The notes: a model not told the origin generated them from the sequence alone. Positions 1 to 10,484 are shown, counted from the first letter of the stretch. The stretch is DNA of 64,000 bases from Hansschlegelia beijingensis (GCF_014196425.1 NZ_JACIDR010000001.1:1-64000), one strand, 5' to 3'. A program made the numbers and translations.

Positions 1-1
1 C

Positions 2-541
2 TATGAGGTGTTCTGCTCGGCCGCTGACGCGCCCTTCCTGTGGGACAGCATCATGGAGGCCGGAAAACCCTACGGGGCGTGCGCGGCGTCCTGGGGCTGC
101 CTCGACATCATCCGGGTGGAGGGCGGCCTGCTGTTCTTCCCGTTCGACATGCCGAAGGGCGACGAGACGCCCTGGGAGGTCGGCGCGGAGTGGACGGTCG
201 ACCTGTCGAAGCCCGACTTCCACGGCAAGGCGGCGCTCGAGCGGCGCAGGAACGAGATCCGCGTCGCCAATGTGGGGCTCGAGATCGACGCCCATGAGGC
301 GATCGAGCCGGGCGCCCGGATCATGAAGGACGGCGAGCAGGTCGGAACCGTCAACTCCACCGCCTACAGCCGCCACCTGATGAAATCGATCGCTCTCGGC
401 CATGTGAAGCCCGAGCTGAAAGCCTGGGGAACCCCGCTCGAGATCGTCTCCGAACGCGGAACCTTCCCGGCCTATGTCGTCCGGACCCCGTTCTACGACC
501 CCCACCGCATCAGAACACACCCCCTCGAAGAACGCGCCTGA
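2..541 (+). CDS. GcvT-family (folate-binding aminomethyltransferase-like) protein, 5' truncated by window edge
   Basis: The reading frame is open from the first bases to a TGA at 539-541, so this is the C-terminal 179 residues of a longer protein. The segment has the end of the GcvT folate-binding domain followed by the C-terminal barrel region. YEVFC at its start is shared with the GcvT domain of the tdm product downstream, and the run LDIIRVEGG corresponds to the conserved GcvT motif for the tetrahydrofolate pocket. The family moves a one-carbon unit from an amino-methyl donor to tetrahydrofolate. Its place just upstream of tmm and tdm suggests a role in handling formaldehyde or methyl groups from methylated amines, possibly as part of a dimethylamine or sarcosine oxidation system. 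The substrate cannot be told from this fragment. tmm follows after 89 bases, so the genes may be co-transcribed. Confidence 0.85.
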   Translation, partial: YEVFCSAADAPFLWDSIMEAGKPYGACAASWGCLDIIRVEGGLLFFPFDMPKGDETPWEVGAEWTVDLSKPDFHGKAALERRRNEIRVANVGLEIDAHEAIEPGARIMKDGEQVGTVNSTAYSRHLMKSIALGHVKPELKAWGTPLEIVSERGTFPAYVVRTPFYDPHRIRTHPLEERA

Positions 542-630
542 AGAACAGCTCCGAGGGGCCTCGCTCCGAACTGCAGACGACAGACAATCAGGATCGATCA
601 CGGGCGTCACGGACGCCGAGGAGAACCAAG

Positions 631-1995
631 ATGGCCTCACGCATCGCAGTCATCGGCGCCGGCCCGAGCGGTCTGGCCGCTCTTCGGGCCTTCGAGTCCG
701 CCCGCCGGAAGGGCGCGGAGGTCCCGGAGATCGTCTGCTACGAGAAGCAGTCGAACTGGGGCGGGCTCTGGAACTACACATGGCGGACCGGCCTCGACGA
801 GTTCGGCGAGCCGGTGCACGGCTCGATGTACCGCTATCTCTGGTCGAACGGCCCGAAGGAGTGCCTAGAGTTCGCGGACTACTCCTTCGAGGAGCATTTC
901 GGTCGGCCGATCCCATCCTACCCGCCGCGCGCCGTGCTGCACGACTATATCGCCGGCCGCGTCGAGAAATCGGACGTGCGCAAATACTGCAAGTTCAACC
1001 ACGCCGTCCGCGACGTGGAGTATGACGACGCGACCGGCAAGTTCACGGTGACGGTGAAGGATCTGGTCGCCAAGAAGCGCTTTTCGGAAGAGTTCGATTA
1101 CGTCATCGTCGCGAACGGCCACTTCTCGACGCCAAACGTGCCGTATTTCGAGGGCGTCGAAAAGTTCCTCGGACGGGTGCTGCACGCGCACGACTTCCGC
1201 TGCGCTGACGAGTTCGCCGGCAAACACGTGCTGATGATCGGCTCGAGCTATTCGGCCGAGGACATCGGCACCCAGTGCCACAAATACGGCGCCCGGAAGA
1301 TCACCTTCAGCTACCGCACCAAGCCGATGGGCTTCGACTGGCCTGAGGGCTTCGAGGAGAAGCCGCTGCTGACCAAGGTCGTCGGCCGCACCTGCCACTT
1401 CAAGGACGGCTCGTCGGTCGACGACGTCGACGCCATCATCTTCTGCACGGGCTATCTCAATCACTACCCCTTCCTGCCCGACGATCTCCGTCTGGAGACG
1501 CGCAACCGGCTGTTCCCGCCGAACCTCTACAAGGGGATCTTCTGGGAGCCGAACCCGAAGCTGATGTATATCGGCGCGCAGGATCAGTACTACACGTTCA
1601 ACATGTTCGACGCGCAGGCGTGGTACGCCCGCGACGTCGTGCTCGGCCGCATCGCCCTGCCGGACCGCGCCGCGATGCATGAGGACAGCGAGTCCTGGGT
1701 GCGCCGCGAGGAGGCGCTCGAGGATCCGTACCAGGCGATCGACTTCCAGACCGACTATGTCCGCGACCTGCTGAGCGCGACCGACTATCCGCGTCTGGAC
1801 GTCGACCGCGTCGCGGAGCTGTTCAAGGAGTGGGAGCACCACAAGGTCGAGGGCATCCTGACCTATCGTGACCGCTCCTATCCCTCGACCATCACGGGCA
1901 ACATGGCGCCGGTCCACCACACGGTGTGGATGAAGGCGATGGACGACTCGCTGGAGGCGTTCCTCAACCAGCCGAGCCAGCAAGCGGCCGAGTGA
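631..1995 (+). CDS. tmm: Trimethylamine monooxygenase (bacterial flavin-containing monooxygenase)
   Basis: The protein has 454 residues and oxidises trimethylamine to trimethylamine N-oxide with NADPH and O2 in the cytoplasm. The FAD-binding motif GAGPSG is at residues 9-14, an NADPH-binding segment [10 protein letters not shown] is near residue 205, and FCTGY near residue 270 is the FMO FATGY-type signature. The segment [18 protein letters not shown] is typical of Tmm rather than of other FMO or Baeyer-Villiger enzymes. Length agrees with characterised Tmm proteins of about 450 residues. The start is supported by GAGGAGAA about 8 bases upstream. tdm, whose product uses TMAO, follows 118 bases later, which strongly supports the substrate. 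Activity on other tertiary amines or on indole is known in the family and cannot be excluded. Confidence 0.95.
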   Translation: MASRIAVIGAGPSGLAALRAFESARRKGAEVPEIVCYEKQSNWGGLWNYTWRTGLDEFGEPVHGSMYRYLWSNGPKECLEFADYSFEEHFGRPIPSYPPRAVLHDYIAGRVEKSDVRKYCKFNHAVRDVEYDDATGKFTVTVKDLVAKKRFSEEFDYVIVANGHFSTPNVPYFEGVEKFLGRVLHAHDFRCADEFAGKHVLMIGSSYSAEDIGTQCHKYGARKITFSYRTKPMGFDWPEGFEEKPLLTKVVGRTCHFKDGSSVDDVDAIIFCTGYLNHYPFLPDDLRLETRNRLFPPNLYKGIFWEPNPKLMYIGAQDQYYTFNMFDAQAWYARDVVLGRIALPDRAAMHEDSESWVRREEALEDPYQAIDFQTDYVRDLLSATDYPRLDVDRVAELFKEWEHHKVEGILTYRDRSYPSTITGNMAPVHHTVWMKAMDDSLEAFLNQPSQQAAE

Positions 1996-2113
1996 TCGGC
2001 CGCCTCGAAGGCTGGCCTGCGCCGCAAGGACGGCGCTTTCGCGCGGGCGGCCGGGGCCCGCGGCCGCAAGACGGGACGGCCCCCAAAGCCGCCGCCGCTC
2101 AGGGAGAATGGTC

Positions 2114-4456
2114 ATGGACGCTGTGTCCGATCGTGAAACGTGGCGCGCCGCCAGCCTGGTGGCCCGCGGCGGCGAGCCGCTGGTGCTCGACCTCGCGGCC
2201 GGAGACCGCTGCCGCGTCGTCGATCCGGAGGGCGGCCAGCCCGGCCTGCTGTTCCTGAGCTCCGACGCGCTTTCGGGGAACGCCGCTCTCGAGCCGATCG
2301 GCGGAGAGCACGCCGAGGCGGGGCGCGCCGCCAGGGCCGCGCTCGCCGCCCGCGGCGTCGATCCGGATCGCGTCGTGGGCTTCCGGCTCCTCGGCGCAGA
2401 CACGGAGCCCGGCGCCGAGAGCGGCTTCGAGATGGCCGCGCAGGCGCTCTGCGCCATCGTTCCCGCGGGCGGCCCGATGGACCCGGACCAGCAGACCCCG
2501 CCGACCGACCTGAAGGTCGAGATCGAAAGCCACGCTCCTGCTCAGGGCGTCGCGCCGGCGCCCCTGGCGGAGCCGAAGCTTGACCTGCGGATCAGGGCGG
2601 CCACCGCTTCCGCCTACCGGGTGGCGGCGGGCGACTACATCCAGATCATCGACGTCGACGGACGGCAGTGCTCGGACTTCCTGGCGTTCGACGCCGCCGC
2701 CCTCGAGCGCGGCGAGGAGTTCGGCCTCGATCCGACCGTCACCCGCACCCTGATGGGCACGGCCAATCCGGGCCCCGGGCTGCACTCCAAATATTTCGAC
2801 GCACGGATGACGCCGCTGGTGGAGATCGTGCGCGACACGGTCGGCCGGCACGACGCCTTCCTGCTCGCCTGCACGCCGAAATACTACGAGGACATGGGGT
2901 ATCCGGGGCACGACAACTGCACCGAGAACTTCAACCGCACGCTGAAGCCCTACGGGGTCGCGCCGCGCGCCGGTTGGCCGGCGATCAACTTCTTCTACAA
3001 CACCTTCGTCAGGGCCGACGACTCCATCGGCATGGACGAGCCCTGGTCGCGGCCCGGCGACTACGTTCTGCTCAGGGCGCTGACCGACCTGGTCTGCGCC
3101 TCGTCGTCCTGCACCGACGACATCGATCCCGCCAATGGCTGGTCGCCGACGGACATCCATGTCCGCGTCTACGACAAGTCGGAAAACTTCTCCAAAGGCA
3201 TAGCGCACCGCATGACGCCCGACGCCGAGCCCAGGCTGACCCGCGAAACCGGGTTCCACCCGCGCACCGCCGCGCTCACCCGCAAGTTCTCCGAATATCG
3301 CGGGTTCTGGCTCGCGGACTGCTACTCGGACGAGGGCCCGATCGCCGAATACTGGGCCTGCCGCGAGCGGGTCGCGATCATGGACCTGTCGCCCCTGCGC
3401 AAGTTTGAGGTGATCGGCCCGGACGCCGAGGCGCTGATGCAGCTCGCCGTCACGCGCAACATCAAGAAGCTCGCCATCAACCAGGTGGTCTATACGGCCA
3501 TGTGCTACGAGCATGGCGGCATGATCGACGACGGGACCGTGTTCCGCCTCGGGCAGAACAACTTCCGCTGGATCTGCGGCGAGGACTATTGCGGGGTCCA
3601 TCTGCGCGAACTCGCCCGCAAGCACGGGCTGAAGGTCTGGGTGAAGACCGCGACCGACCAGCTCCACAATGTCGGCGTCCAGGGCCCCCGCTCGCGGGAT
3701 GTGCTGGCGAGCCTCGTGGTGACGCCCCCAGCGGAGCCCACGGTCAGCGAGCTGAAGTGGTTCCGCTTCACCGTCGGGCGGCTCAGCGGGGTCCCGGTCG
3801 TGGTGTCGCGCACCGGCTATACGGGCGAGCTCGGCTATGAGGTGTTCTGTCATCCCGCCCGCGCCCCGGAAGTCTGGGACGCCATCATGCAGGCGGGCGC
3901 GCCGCACGGCATAAAGCCGCTTGGCCTCCAGGCGCTCGACATGCTGCGCATCGAAGCGGGCCTCGCCTTCGCGGGCTACGAGTTCTGCGACCAGACCGAC
4001 CCGTTCGAGGCCGGCATCGGCTTCGCGGTGCCGAAGGAGAAGACCGACCCTTATGTGGGCGCGCAGGCGCTTCAGCGGCGGCACGAGACGCCGTCCAGAA
4101 AGCTGGTCGGGCTCGACATCGACAGCAACGAGGCGATCGGCCATGGCGACTGCGTCCATGTCGGACGCGCGCAGATCGGCGTTGTGACGAGCGCGACGAG
4201 GTCGCCGATCCTCGGCAGGACGATCGCGCTCGCCCGCCTCGACGTGACCTATGCGGAGCTCGGCGCGCAGGTCGAGATCGGCAAGCTCGACGGTCAGCAG
4301 AAGCGCATCGGCGCGACCGTCGTGGCCTTCCCGCACTACGACCCGCAAAAGACCCGCGTGCGCACGGAAGCGCCCGCGCCGGACGCCTCGGCGCCGGCGG
4401 CCTCGCCGGATTCCGCGCAGGCGCAGGAGCCCCGCGGCAGCCAGGTGCGGGCCTGA
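2114..4456 (+). CDS. tdm: Trimethylamine N-oxide demethylase (TMAO aldolase), DUF1989-GcvT fusion
   Basis: The 780-residue product splits TMAO into dimethylamine and formaldehyde, the step after Tmm. An N-terminal region (about 1-120) resembles half of a DUF1989 unit. A fuller DUF1989 metal-binding domain lies at about 150-350, rich in Cys and His, with the conserved segments HSKYFDARM and CTPKYYEDMGYPGHDNC. A GcvT-type tetrahydrofolate-binding domain covers about 375-760, and the tail is Ala/Pro-rich. This domain order and length match Tdm of methylotrophs; the GcvT part is thought to capture the formaldehyde. ATGs occur at 2108 and 2114; AGGGAG at 2101-2106 is correctly spaced only for 2114, so that start is chosen. 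An alternative reading as a plain aminomethyltransferase would not explain the DUF1989 half. Confidence 0.92.
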   Translation: MDAVSDRETWRAASLVARGGEPLVLDLAAGDRCRVVDPEGGQPGLLFLSSDALSGNAALEPIGGEHAEAGRAARAALAARGVDPDRVVGFRLLGADTEPGAESGFEMAAQALCAIVPAGGPMDPDQQTPPTDLKVEIESHAPAQGVAPAPLAEPKLDLRIRAATASAYRVAAGDYIQIIDVDGRQCSDFLAFDAAALERGEEFGLDPTVTRTLMGTANPGPGLHSKYFDARMTPLVEIVRDTVGRHDAFLLACTPKYYEDMGYPGHDNCTENFNRTLKPYGVAPRAGWPAINFFYNTFVRADDSIGMDEPWSRPGDYVLLRALTDLVCASSSCTDDIDPANGWSPTDIHVRVYDKSENFSKGIAHRMTPDAEPRLTRETGFHPRTAALTRKFSEYRGFWLADCYSDEGPIAEYWACRERVAIMDLSPLRKFEVIGPDAEALMQLAVTRNIKKLAINQVVYTAMCYEHGGMIDDGTVFRLGQNNFRWICGEDYCGVHLRELARKHGLKVWVKTATDQLHNVGVQGPRSRDVLASLVVTPPAEPTVSELKWFRFTVGRLSGVPVVVSRTGYTGELGYEVFCHPARAPEVWDAIMQAGAPHGIKPLGLQALDMLRIEAGLAFAGYEFCDQTDPFEAGIGFAVPKEKTDPYVGAQALQRRHETPSRKLVGLDIDSNEAIGHGDCVHVGRAQIGVVTSATRSPILGRTIALARLDVTYAELGAQVEIGKLDGQQKRIGATVVAFPHYDPQKTRVRTEAPAPDASAPAASPDSAQAQEPRGSQVRA

Positions 4457-4478
4457 CGCTCCAGGACGTGACGCCGAG

Positions 4479-4497
4479 GCGCCGGGATGCCCGGCGC
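4479..4497. terminator. Hairpin between convergent tdm and mpg
   Basis: GCGCCGGG and CCCGGCGC form a perfect 8-bp stem around a 3-base loop, 22 bases past the tdm stop and 17 past the mpg stop. There is no T-tract on either side, so it may only protect 3' ends or act weakly as a two-way terminator. Confidence 0.35.
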
Positions 4498-4513
4498 GCA
4501 CGGCTTCGGCGGT

Positions 4514-5224
4514 TCACGCGTTGAGCCGCCGCGGCCCGCTCACGTAAGGGCTGTCGCGAACGTAGAAACGCAGCAGGCGGTCCGCCTCGCGCGAGATCCC
4601 GATCCTGACGCTTTCGCCGATCTCGTGGGCGGCCGCGTCGCCGCGCGCCAGCCACAGCGGGCCCCGGCGGCAGAGATCCAGTCCGTCGAGCGAGCGGTCG
4701 ATCCGCAATGCGGCGGCCAGCCGTCCGGGGCCGCGCGCCAGGTCGCGTAGCGGGCCGGTCCCGCGGTTGAGCCTCATGATGGAGACCCCGTCGCGCGGCT
4801 CGATCGCCCGGATCAGGACGCCGGCGCCGATGCCGGGGGTCTCGGCCGAGACGTTCAGCATCCAGGAGCGGCCGTAGATGAAATACACATAGGCGTGGCC
4901 GCGTTCGAGAAACAGAGAACGGTTGCGCTCGGTCAGGCCGCTGAAGGCGTGGCCCGCCGCGTCGCCGACGCCATAGGCCTCGGTCTCCACGATCCTGCCG
5001 CTGACGACGCCCTCGGGCAGCGCGCGCGCCACGACCTTGCCGATGAGGAAGCGGGCGAGGGCTGCGGTCTCGACCGGAAGCTCGGAGCGGTCGAGCGGCG
5101 CGAGAGGGTCCGGACCGTCGCGTCCGGCGCCGCCGCTCGCCGGAGCCGGCGGATCAGGCGCCTCGCGCGAGCGGGCCGCGGAGGTGATGGGGCTCGCGGG
5201 CGACCTCGCCATCCGGACTTCCAT
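4514..5224 (-). CDS. mpg: DNA-3-methyladenine glycosylase (AAG/MPG type)
   Basis: This is a base-excision repair enzyme that removes alkylated purines such as 3-methyladenine from DNA. After a variable Pro/Ala-rich N-terminus of about 45 residues, the conserved fold begins at LPVETAALARFLIGK. IVETEAYG carries the catalytic glutamate region, followed by DAAGHAF and the AYVYFIYG segment, and RGPGRLAAAL lies near the C-terminus. The length of 236 residues is slightly above the usual 190-210 because of the N-terminal extension. The first ATG has a weak ribosome site; an ATG four codons further in (5212) is preceded by GGAAG and may be the real start. The gene is monocistronic and converges on tdm. 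Alkylation repair next to methylated-amine genes is probably coincidence. Confidence 0.9.
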   Translation of the reverse strand: MEVRMARSPASPITSAARSREAPDPPAPASGGAGRDGPDPLAPLDRSELPVETAALARFLIGKVVARALPEGVVSGRIVETEAYGVGDAAGHAFSGLTERNRSLFLERGHAYVYFIYGRSWMLNVSAETPGIGAGVLIRAIEPRDGVSIMRLNRGTGPLRDLARGPGRLAAALRIDRSLDGLDLCRRGPLWLARGDAAAHEIGESVRIGISREADRLLRFYVRDSPYVSGPRRLNA

Positions 5225-5305
5225 GATGCTGACGCGTGGGCGGGCAGCCCGTCATAGCGCGCGCCATGCCGTGCGATCCAGAGGCCGCCGGATCGCCGTC
5301 CCGCG

Positions 5306-6418
5306 TCACCGGAGGAAGGCTCTGAAGCGCCGCAGCGACAGCGCGAACAGGATCGACCCGATTGCGAACAGCGCCAGGAACTGCGGCCACACCACGCCGA
5401 GGTCCGCGCCACGGAACAGAATGGATTGCGCGAGCATGACGAAGTGCGTGTTCGGCGCCGGATACATGATGATCTGGATGATCTCCGGCATGCTCTCGCG
5501 CGGCGTCATCGCGCCGGAGAGGAGCTGCAGGGGAAGCATCACCATGATGAGCAGCATCCCGAACTGGGGCATCGAGCCCGCCACCGTCGCGAGGAAGACG
5601 CCGAGCGACGTCGTCGCGAAGAGATGCAGGGCGGTCGCCGCCACAAAGAGCGCGACCGACCCTCCGATCGGCACCGCGAGAAGTCCCTGCACCACGAAGA
5701 CGAGCGAGGCCGCGGACGCCAGCAGCACCACGAGGCCCATAGACCAGATCTTGCTCAGCATGATCTCGACCGCGGTGACCGGCATCACGAGCAGGTGCTC
5801 GATGGTGCCGTGTTCGCGCTCGCGGATCAGCGCGGCCCCCGTCAGGATGATGGACAGCATCGTGACCGACTGGATGAGGTTGCTGATCGCCCCGAACCAC
5901 CGCTTGTCGAGGTCCGGGTTGAAGCGCGCCCTCAAGACCAGCTCGACTGGCGCGGTCGTCGCGGTCCGGTAGCGGTTGACGAAGGCCGAAACCTCTCCCG
6001 AGACGATGGACTGGATGTAGCCGCCCCCGCTGAAGGCCTGCGTCATGCGGGTGGCGTCGACGTTGAGCTGGATCGTCGGAACGCGGCCCGCCAGCAGGTC
6101 GCGCTGGAAGTTCGGCGGAATGTCGAGCGCGAAAGTGTCGAGGCCGGCGTCCATCCGCGCGTCCATCTCCGGCTGGGAGATGAATTGCGGGAACACGAAC
6201 AGGGGCGGGTAGAACGCGCCGGCGATGCGGTTGGAGACAGGCGACTGGTCCTCGTCGACGATCGCGATCGCGGCCCTGTTCAGCGTCTCCGGCATCGCGC
6301 GGGACGCCGTGTAGATCGAAGCCGAGAAGGAGTAGACCACGAGGAGGAGCAGCATCGGGTCGCGGGCGAGCCCCCGCAGTTCCTTGATCCCGAGGTTGAA
6401 GACGTTGGCGAGCCGCAT
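5306..6418 (-). CDS. ABC-2 type permease, YhhJ-like, of the HlyD-RbbA exporter
   Basis: This 370-residue inner-membrane protein has one N-terminal membrane segment, a large periplasmic domain (about residues 45-175) and five or so C-terminal membrane helices, the usual ABC-2 permease plan. The segment IREREHGTIEHLLVMPV is the conserved cytoplasmic motif between helices in this family. The size and the order hlyD-rbbA-yhhJ match the E. coli yhiI-rbbA-yhhJ cluster. It starts 5 bases after the rbbA stop, so it is translated from the same message. Its likely role is to pair with the permease half of RbbA in a transporter whose substrate is unknown. Confidence 0.85.
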   Translation of the reverse strand: MRLANVFNLGIKELRGLARDPMLLLLVVYSFSASIYTASRAMPETLNRAAIAIVDEDQSPVSNRIAGAFYPPLFVFPQFISQPEMDARMDAGLDTFALDIPPNFQRDLLAGRVPTIQLNVDATRMTQAFSGGGYIQSIVSGEVSAFVNRYRTATTAPVELVLRARFNPDLDKRWFGAISNLIQSVTMLSIILTGAALIREREHGTIEHLLVMPVTAVEIMLSKIWSMGLVVLLASAASLVFVVQGLLAVPIGGSVALFVAATALHLFATTSLGVFLATVAGSMPQFGMLLIMVMLPLQLLSGAMTPRESMPEIIQIIMYPAPNTHFVMLAQSILFRGADLGVVWPQFLALFAIGSILFALSLRRFRAFLR

Positions 6419-6423
6419 CGGAG

Positions 6424-9180
6424 TCACCGCGCCTGTTTGCGCAGCAGCGCGGAGGCGAGGCCGATCATGACCGGCGCCGCGATCCCGAGCGGGACAAGCG
6501 AGCGCCAGAGATCGTCGAAGCCCAGGCCCTTCGAGAACGTGCCCCGGGAGATCGTGACGAAGTGGGTGGCGGGAAAGACGTCGCCGATGAAGCGGCCGGC
6601 CCCCTCGAGCGAGGAGACGGGCTCGATGATCCCGGAGAACTGCAAGGCGGGGATCATGGTCAGAAGCGCGGTTCCGAAGATCGCGGCGATCTGGCTGTTC
6701 ATGAAAGACGAGATGAGCAGCCCCATGGCGGTCGCGGCGCATGCGTAGAGGACGGCTGCGGCCGCGTAGAACGCCAGGCCGCCCGTGAACGGAACCCGGA
6801 ACACGAAGGTGGCGAAAGCCGTGAGCAGCGCGAAGTTCAGCATCGCGACGGCCACGTAGGGGAGCTGCTTGCCGAGCAGGAACTCCAGCCGGGTCACGGG
6901 CGTGACGTAGAAGTTGATGATGGAGCCGAGCTCCTTCTCCCGGACGACGCTGAGCGCTGTCAGCATCGCGGGGATCATCAGCAGCAGGATGGGAATGACC
7001 GCGGGGGCCATCGCGACGATGGACCGGACGTCCGGATTGTAGCGGTAGCGCAAGGCGGTCTGGAACGCGCCGAACGACGCTCCCGGGTCCTGCCCCTCCC
7101 GCGACTTCTCCGCCAGCCAGCTCGCGTGCATTCCCTGCACATAGCCGCGCACGGTCTCCGCCCGCGACGGCATCGCGCCATCCATCCACGCGCCGATCTC
7201 CACGTGGACGCCGCGATCGAGGTTCTTGCCGAAGTTGGGCGGGATCTCGAGGGCGAGGCTCAATCCGCCGTCCTTCATGCGGCGATCGAGTTCCTCGTAG
7301 TCCACCAGCGGCTGCTGCTCGGTGAAGTAGCGCGAGCCGGATATCTGCTGGACGTAGTTCCGGCTGGCCACCGTGTCGTCGCGGTCAAGAACCGCGAAGG
7401 TGAGGTTCTCGACGTCCATGTTCACGCCGTAGCCGATCACGAACATCAGCAGCATGCTTCCGATGATCGCGAGCGCGGCCCGGATCGGATCGCGCCGGAG
7501 CTCGAGCGCCTCCCTTCGGCTGTAGGCGAACATCCGGCGCGGGTCGAACGAGCGGCGCGCCGCCGTCGCCGCGGCGCGGGCGGGCGCCGGCGACCCGGCT
7601 TCGCTTTGCGCCGAGCTGGCCTCCGCGCTTCGCGGCGGCGGCGCGCCGGCGGCCTCCTCCAGATAGGCGACGAAGGCCTCTTCGAGGTCGGCCGCATGGC
7701 GGCTTCGGGTGATCTCGGCCGGCGTGTCGCTGATCAGCACCTTGCCTGCATGCATCAGCGAGATGCGGTCGCAGAGCTCCGCCTCGTTCATGAAGTGGGT
7801 CGAGACGAAGATCGTCACGCCGTGCTTCCGCGACAGCTCGGCGAGGATCCGCCAGAAATTGTCGCGCGCGATCGGGTCCACGCCGGAGGTCGGCTCATCC
7901 AGGATCAGGATTTCCGGGCCGTGGATCATGGCGACGGCGAGCGACAGCCGTTGCCGGACGCCGAGGGGCAGGGCGTCCGGCCAGGCGTCCATGACGTCGA
8001 CCAGGCCGAAACGGCTCGCCATCTCGTCGACGCGCGCCGGGATCGCGGCGGGGTCCATGCTGAACAGCCGGGCGTGCAGATCGAGGTTCTGCCGCACCGT
8101 CAGTTCGCCGTAGAGCGAGAACGCCTGGCTCATGTAGCCGACGCGGCGCCGGACGGCCATGTCCCTCGGATCGACCTCTGAGCCGAACAGACGCGCGGTT
8201 CCTTCGCTCGCCGCCAGGAGGCCGGTGAGCATCTTCATGGTGGTCGACTTCCCGCAACCGTTGGACCCGAGGAAGCCGAAGATCTCGCCGCGCAATATGC
8301 GGAAGCTGACATGGTCGACAGCCGTGAAGTCGCCGAAGCGCATCGTGAGGCCCTCAGCCTCGATGGCCACGACCTCGTCTGCTCCTTCGGCTCGCGGAGG
8401 GATGACGACGGCCTCGTGGCCGCGGCGCTTGGCCTCTGGCAGCAGGGCGATGAAGGCGGCGTCCAGCGTCGCCGCGGAGGCGCGGGCCTTGAGCTCCGCC
8501 GGAGAGCCGGTCGCCAGCACCTGGCCCGCGTCCATCGCGATCAGGTGATCGAAGCGCTCGGCCTCCTCCATGTAGGCGGTGGCGACGATCACGCTCATGC
8601 CCCGCCGCTCCCGACGGATGCCCTCGATGAGCTCCCAGAACTGGCGGCGCGACAGCGGGTCAACGCCGGTGGTGGGCTCGTCGAGGATGAGCAGGTCGGG
8701 ATCGTGGATCAGCGCGCAGCAGAGACCCAGCTTCTGTTTCATTCCCCCGGAAAGCTTGGCGGCGGGGCGGCCCGAGAACGGAGCGAGGCCGGTGCTCTCG
8801 AGAAGCTCGCCGATGCGCCGCTCGCGTTCGAGCCGGTCGTGGCCGAACAGCCGTCCGAAGAAGTCGACGTTCTCGAACACCGAGAGCGTCGGGTAGAGGT
8901 TCTTGCCAAGCCCCTGCGGCATGTAGGCGATGCGCGGATAGCTCCGCTGGCGATGGTCGGAGTCCGACATGTCGCCGCCGAGCGCCTCCACGACGCCGGT
9001 CTGCACCACGCGGGCGCCGGAGACGAGGGATAGCAGGCTCGACTTGCCGACCCCGTCCGGGCCGATCAGCCCGACCATGCGGCCGACCGGCAGCTCGAGC
9101 GAGACAGCGTCCAGCGCGCGCCGCGACCCGTAGACGAGGGTGACGTCGCGCAGTCGCGCGACAGGCGCCTCCGCGTTCAT
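6424..9180 (-). CDS. rbbA: RbbA-family ABC transporter: two ATPase domains fused to an ABC-2 permease
   Basis: The 918-residue protein contains a first nucleotide-binding domain (about 6-235; Walker [10 protein letters not shown], signature LSGGMKQKL, Walker [11 protein letters not shown]) and a second (about 270-500; Walker [11 protein letters not shown], Walker [11 protein letters not shown]). In the second domain the signature is LGVRQRL rather than LSGGQ, so it may be degenerate. An Ala/Pro-rich linker (about 505-560) leads to an ABC-2 permease with an N-terminal helix, a periplasmic loop and several C-terminal helices. This architecture is that of RbbA/YhiH (about 910 residues). The E. 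coli protein was described as a ribosome-associated ATPase; transport with HlyD and YhhJ partners is the more likely role here. The start overlaps the hlyD stop by 4 bases. Confidence 0.9.
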   Translation of the reverse strand: MNAEAPVARLRDVTLVYGSRRALDAVSLELPVGRMVGLIGPDGVGKSSLLSLVSGARVVQTGVVEALGGDMSDSDHRQRSYPRIAYMPQGLGKNLYPTLSVFENVDFFGRLFGHDRLERERRIGELLESTGLAPFSGRPAAKLSGGMKQKLGLCCALIHDPDLLILDEPTTGVDPLSRRQFWELIEGIRRERRGMSVIVATAYMEEAERFDHLIAMDAGQVLATGSPAELKARASAATLDAAFIALLPEAKRRGHEAVVIPPRAEGADEVVAIEAEGLTMRFGDFTAVDHVSFRILRGEIFGFLGSNGCGKSTTMKMLTGLLAASEGTARLFGSEVDPRDMAVRRRVGYMSQAFSLYGELTVRQNLDLHARLFSMDPAAIPARVDEMASRFGLVDVMDAWPDALPLGVRQRLSLAVAMIHGPEILILDEPTSGVDPIARDNFWRILAELSRKHGVTIFVSTHFMNEAELCDRISLMHAGKVLISDTPAEITRSRHAADLEEAFVAYLEEAAGAPPPRSAEASSAQSEAGSPAPARAAATAARRSFDPRRMFAYSRREALELRRDPIRAALAIIGSMLLMFVIGYGVNMDVENLTFAVLDRDDTVASRNYVQQISGSRYFTEQQPLVDYEELDRRMKDGGLSLALEIPPNFGKNLDRGVHVEIGAWMDGAMPSRAETVRGYVQGMHASWLAEKSREGQDPGASFGAFQTALRYRYNPDVRSIVAMAPAVIPILLLMIPAMLTALSVVREKELGSIINFYVTPVTRLEFLLGKQLPYVAVAMLNFALLTAFATFVFRVPFTGGLAFYAAAAVLYACAATAMGLLISSFMNSQIAAIFGTALLTMIPALQFSGIIEPVSSLEGAGRFIGDVFPATHFVTISRGTFSKGLGFDDLWRSLVPLGIAAPVMIGLASALLRKQAR

Positions 9181-10244
9181 TCGGCGGGCTTGCGCTTGAG
9201 CATGTCAGGCCATTGGGCGTCGCTCGCCAGCTTCACGTATGCGACGCCGGGCAACCCGGTCTTCACCTGCCTGATGTGCTGCTCCAGGAGCGCCTGCGGT
9301 ATCCTCGCCTTCACCCGGAACATGAGCTTCAGGCGCTCCTCCTCGGTCTCGACGGTCTTCGGCGTGAACTGGGCGACGTCGGCGACATAGGTCACCGTGG
9401 CCGGGATGACGTATTGAGGCACGGCGTCGAGCACGAGGCGCACCTCGGCGCCGAGCGCGAGGCGGCCCGCCTGAGCGGTGGGCAGGAAGAACGTCATGTA
9501 GACGTCGCTAAGGTCCACAAGGTTCAGCACCCGCCCGCCGGGCGAAAGCACCTCGCCCGGCTGGGCGACCCGGTACTGCACCCGCCCGTCACGCGGGGAG
9601 ATCAGGACCGTGTCCACGAGATCGGCGTCGATGCTCTCGATCGCGGCCTGCGTCGCGTCCACGCCCGCTCCGGCGTCGATCACCTGCGCCTGCGCCGCGC
9701 TGATGGCGGCCTCCGTGGCGGCGAGCTGGGCCTTCGCGGCGCCGACCCCCGCCCGCGCGCCCTTCTCGGCCGCCCGATCGTCGTCCAGCGTCTGGTACGA
9801 GGCCGCGTTAGTCTTCACGAGATGCTCGGTGCGCGCCAGCTTGCTCACCGCAGCGTCGAGCTCCGCCTCGCGCTGCGCGACGACGGCCTGCGCCGCCGTG
9901 TGCTCCGCCTCACGCTGCTTCACCACGCTTTTCGCGGTCTCCACGCCGATCTTTGCCCGCTGGAGCTGAGCCACAGCCTGCCGACGCTGCGCCTCGAGCT
10001 GCAGCGTGTCCATGCGCGCCAGCGGCTGGTTGGCGGTCACGAAGTCGCCTTCGTCGACCAGGATCTCGTGGATGCGTCCGGCGGTCTTTGTCGCGATGTC
10101 GATCTCGACCGCCTCGATGCGGCCATTGGCCTTGACGATGCCGGGGGGCAGGCCGCTTCCCGCGAACCGCGCCCAGTAAAGATAGCCTCCGACGGCGGCA
10201 GCCACGACGAGCGCAACAACAAGCCAGCGCCTCGACACGGACAT
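9177..10244 (-). CDS. HlyD-family membrane fusion (periplasmic adaptor) protein, YhiI-like
   Basis: The 355-residue adaptor has an N-terminal signal-anchor (about residues 7-24), a biotinyl/lipoyl-like half-motif starting near residue 45, a long alpha-helical hairpin rich in Ala/Gln/Glu (about 85-200), and a beta-barrel region from about 205 that begins [11 protein letters not shown]. It is expected to bridge the inner-membrane ABC transporter encoded by the next two genes to an outer-membrane channel that is not in this window. It is the first gene of the three-gene minus-strand operon; GGGAG lies 8 bases before the ATG. The substrate is unknown; related clusters are annotated as multidrug or lipid-like exporters without firm proof. 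Confidence 0.88.
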   Translation of the reverse strand: MSVSRRWLVVALVVAAAVGGYLYWARFAGSGLPPGIVKANGRIEAVEIDIATKTAGRIHEILVDEGDFVTANQPLARMDTLQLEAQRRQAVAQLQRAKIGVETAKSVVKQREAEHTAAQAVVAQREAELDAAVSKLARTEHLVKTNAASYQTLDDDRAAEKGARAGVGAAKAQLAATEAAISAAQAQVIDAGAGVDATQAAIESIDADLVDTVLISPRDGRVQYRVAQPGEVLSPGGRVLNLVDLSDVYMTFFLPTAQAGRLALGAEVRLVLDAVPQYVIPATVTYVADVAQFTPKTVETEEERLKLMFRVKARIPQALLEQHIRQVKTGLPGVAYVKLASDAQWPDMLKRKPAE

Positions 10245-10470
10245 CAGGCGGCTCCCATCAACTCTCGAGAGCGCGCCCTAGTCTTTATCAAGAATAAAAC
10301 CGCGTTCTCGCAGGGCTGCTCGCACACAGGACAGGTGGCGCACGGCGAGCGGAAGGAAACGCTTCCGAGTTGTGGACCGGTCATCCGCCTCCCGGAATCC
10401 CCCCGGTCGCCCTTCGAGGCGACCGTCCGCGATCCCGAACCCACTCTGTTTCCAGGGTCGAGGCTCCACC

Positions 10471-10484
10471 TTGATCCACGTCAA
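10471..10484. promoter_or_regulatory. FNR/FixK-type box between hlyD and phaC
   Basis: TTGATCCACGTCAA fits TTGA-N6-TCAA and differs from the symmetric TTGAT-N4-ATCAA consensus at one base. It sits 122 bases before the phaC start and 227 before the divergent hlyD start. A TAGTGT at 10508-10513 is at the distance expected for a -10 element in a class II arrangement toward phaC. An FNR-type regulator is encoded at 30480. The remaining 360-base spacer shows the palindrome CTCTCGAGAG near 10262-10271, close to hlyD, and no open reading frame I would believe. Confidence 0.65.

Noticed and set aside
2099-4501. Open frame of 800 codons antisense to tdm
   Set aside because: Typical GC-rich shadow frame; the plus strand has the clear DUF1989-GcvT product.
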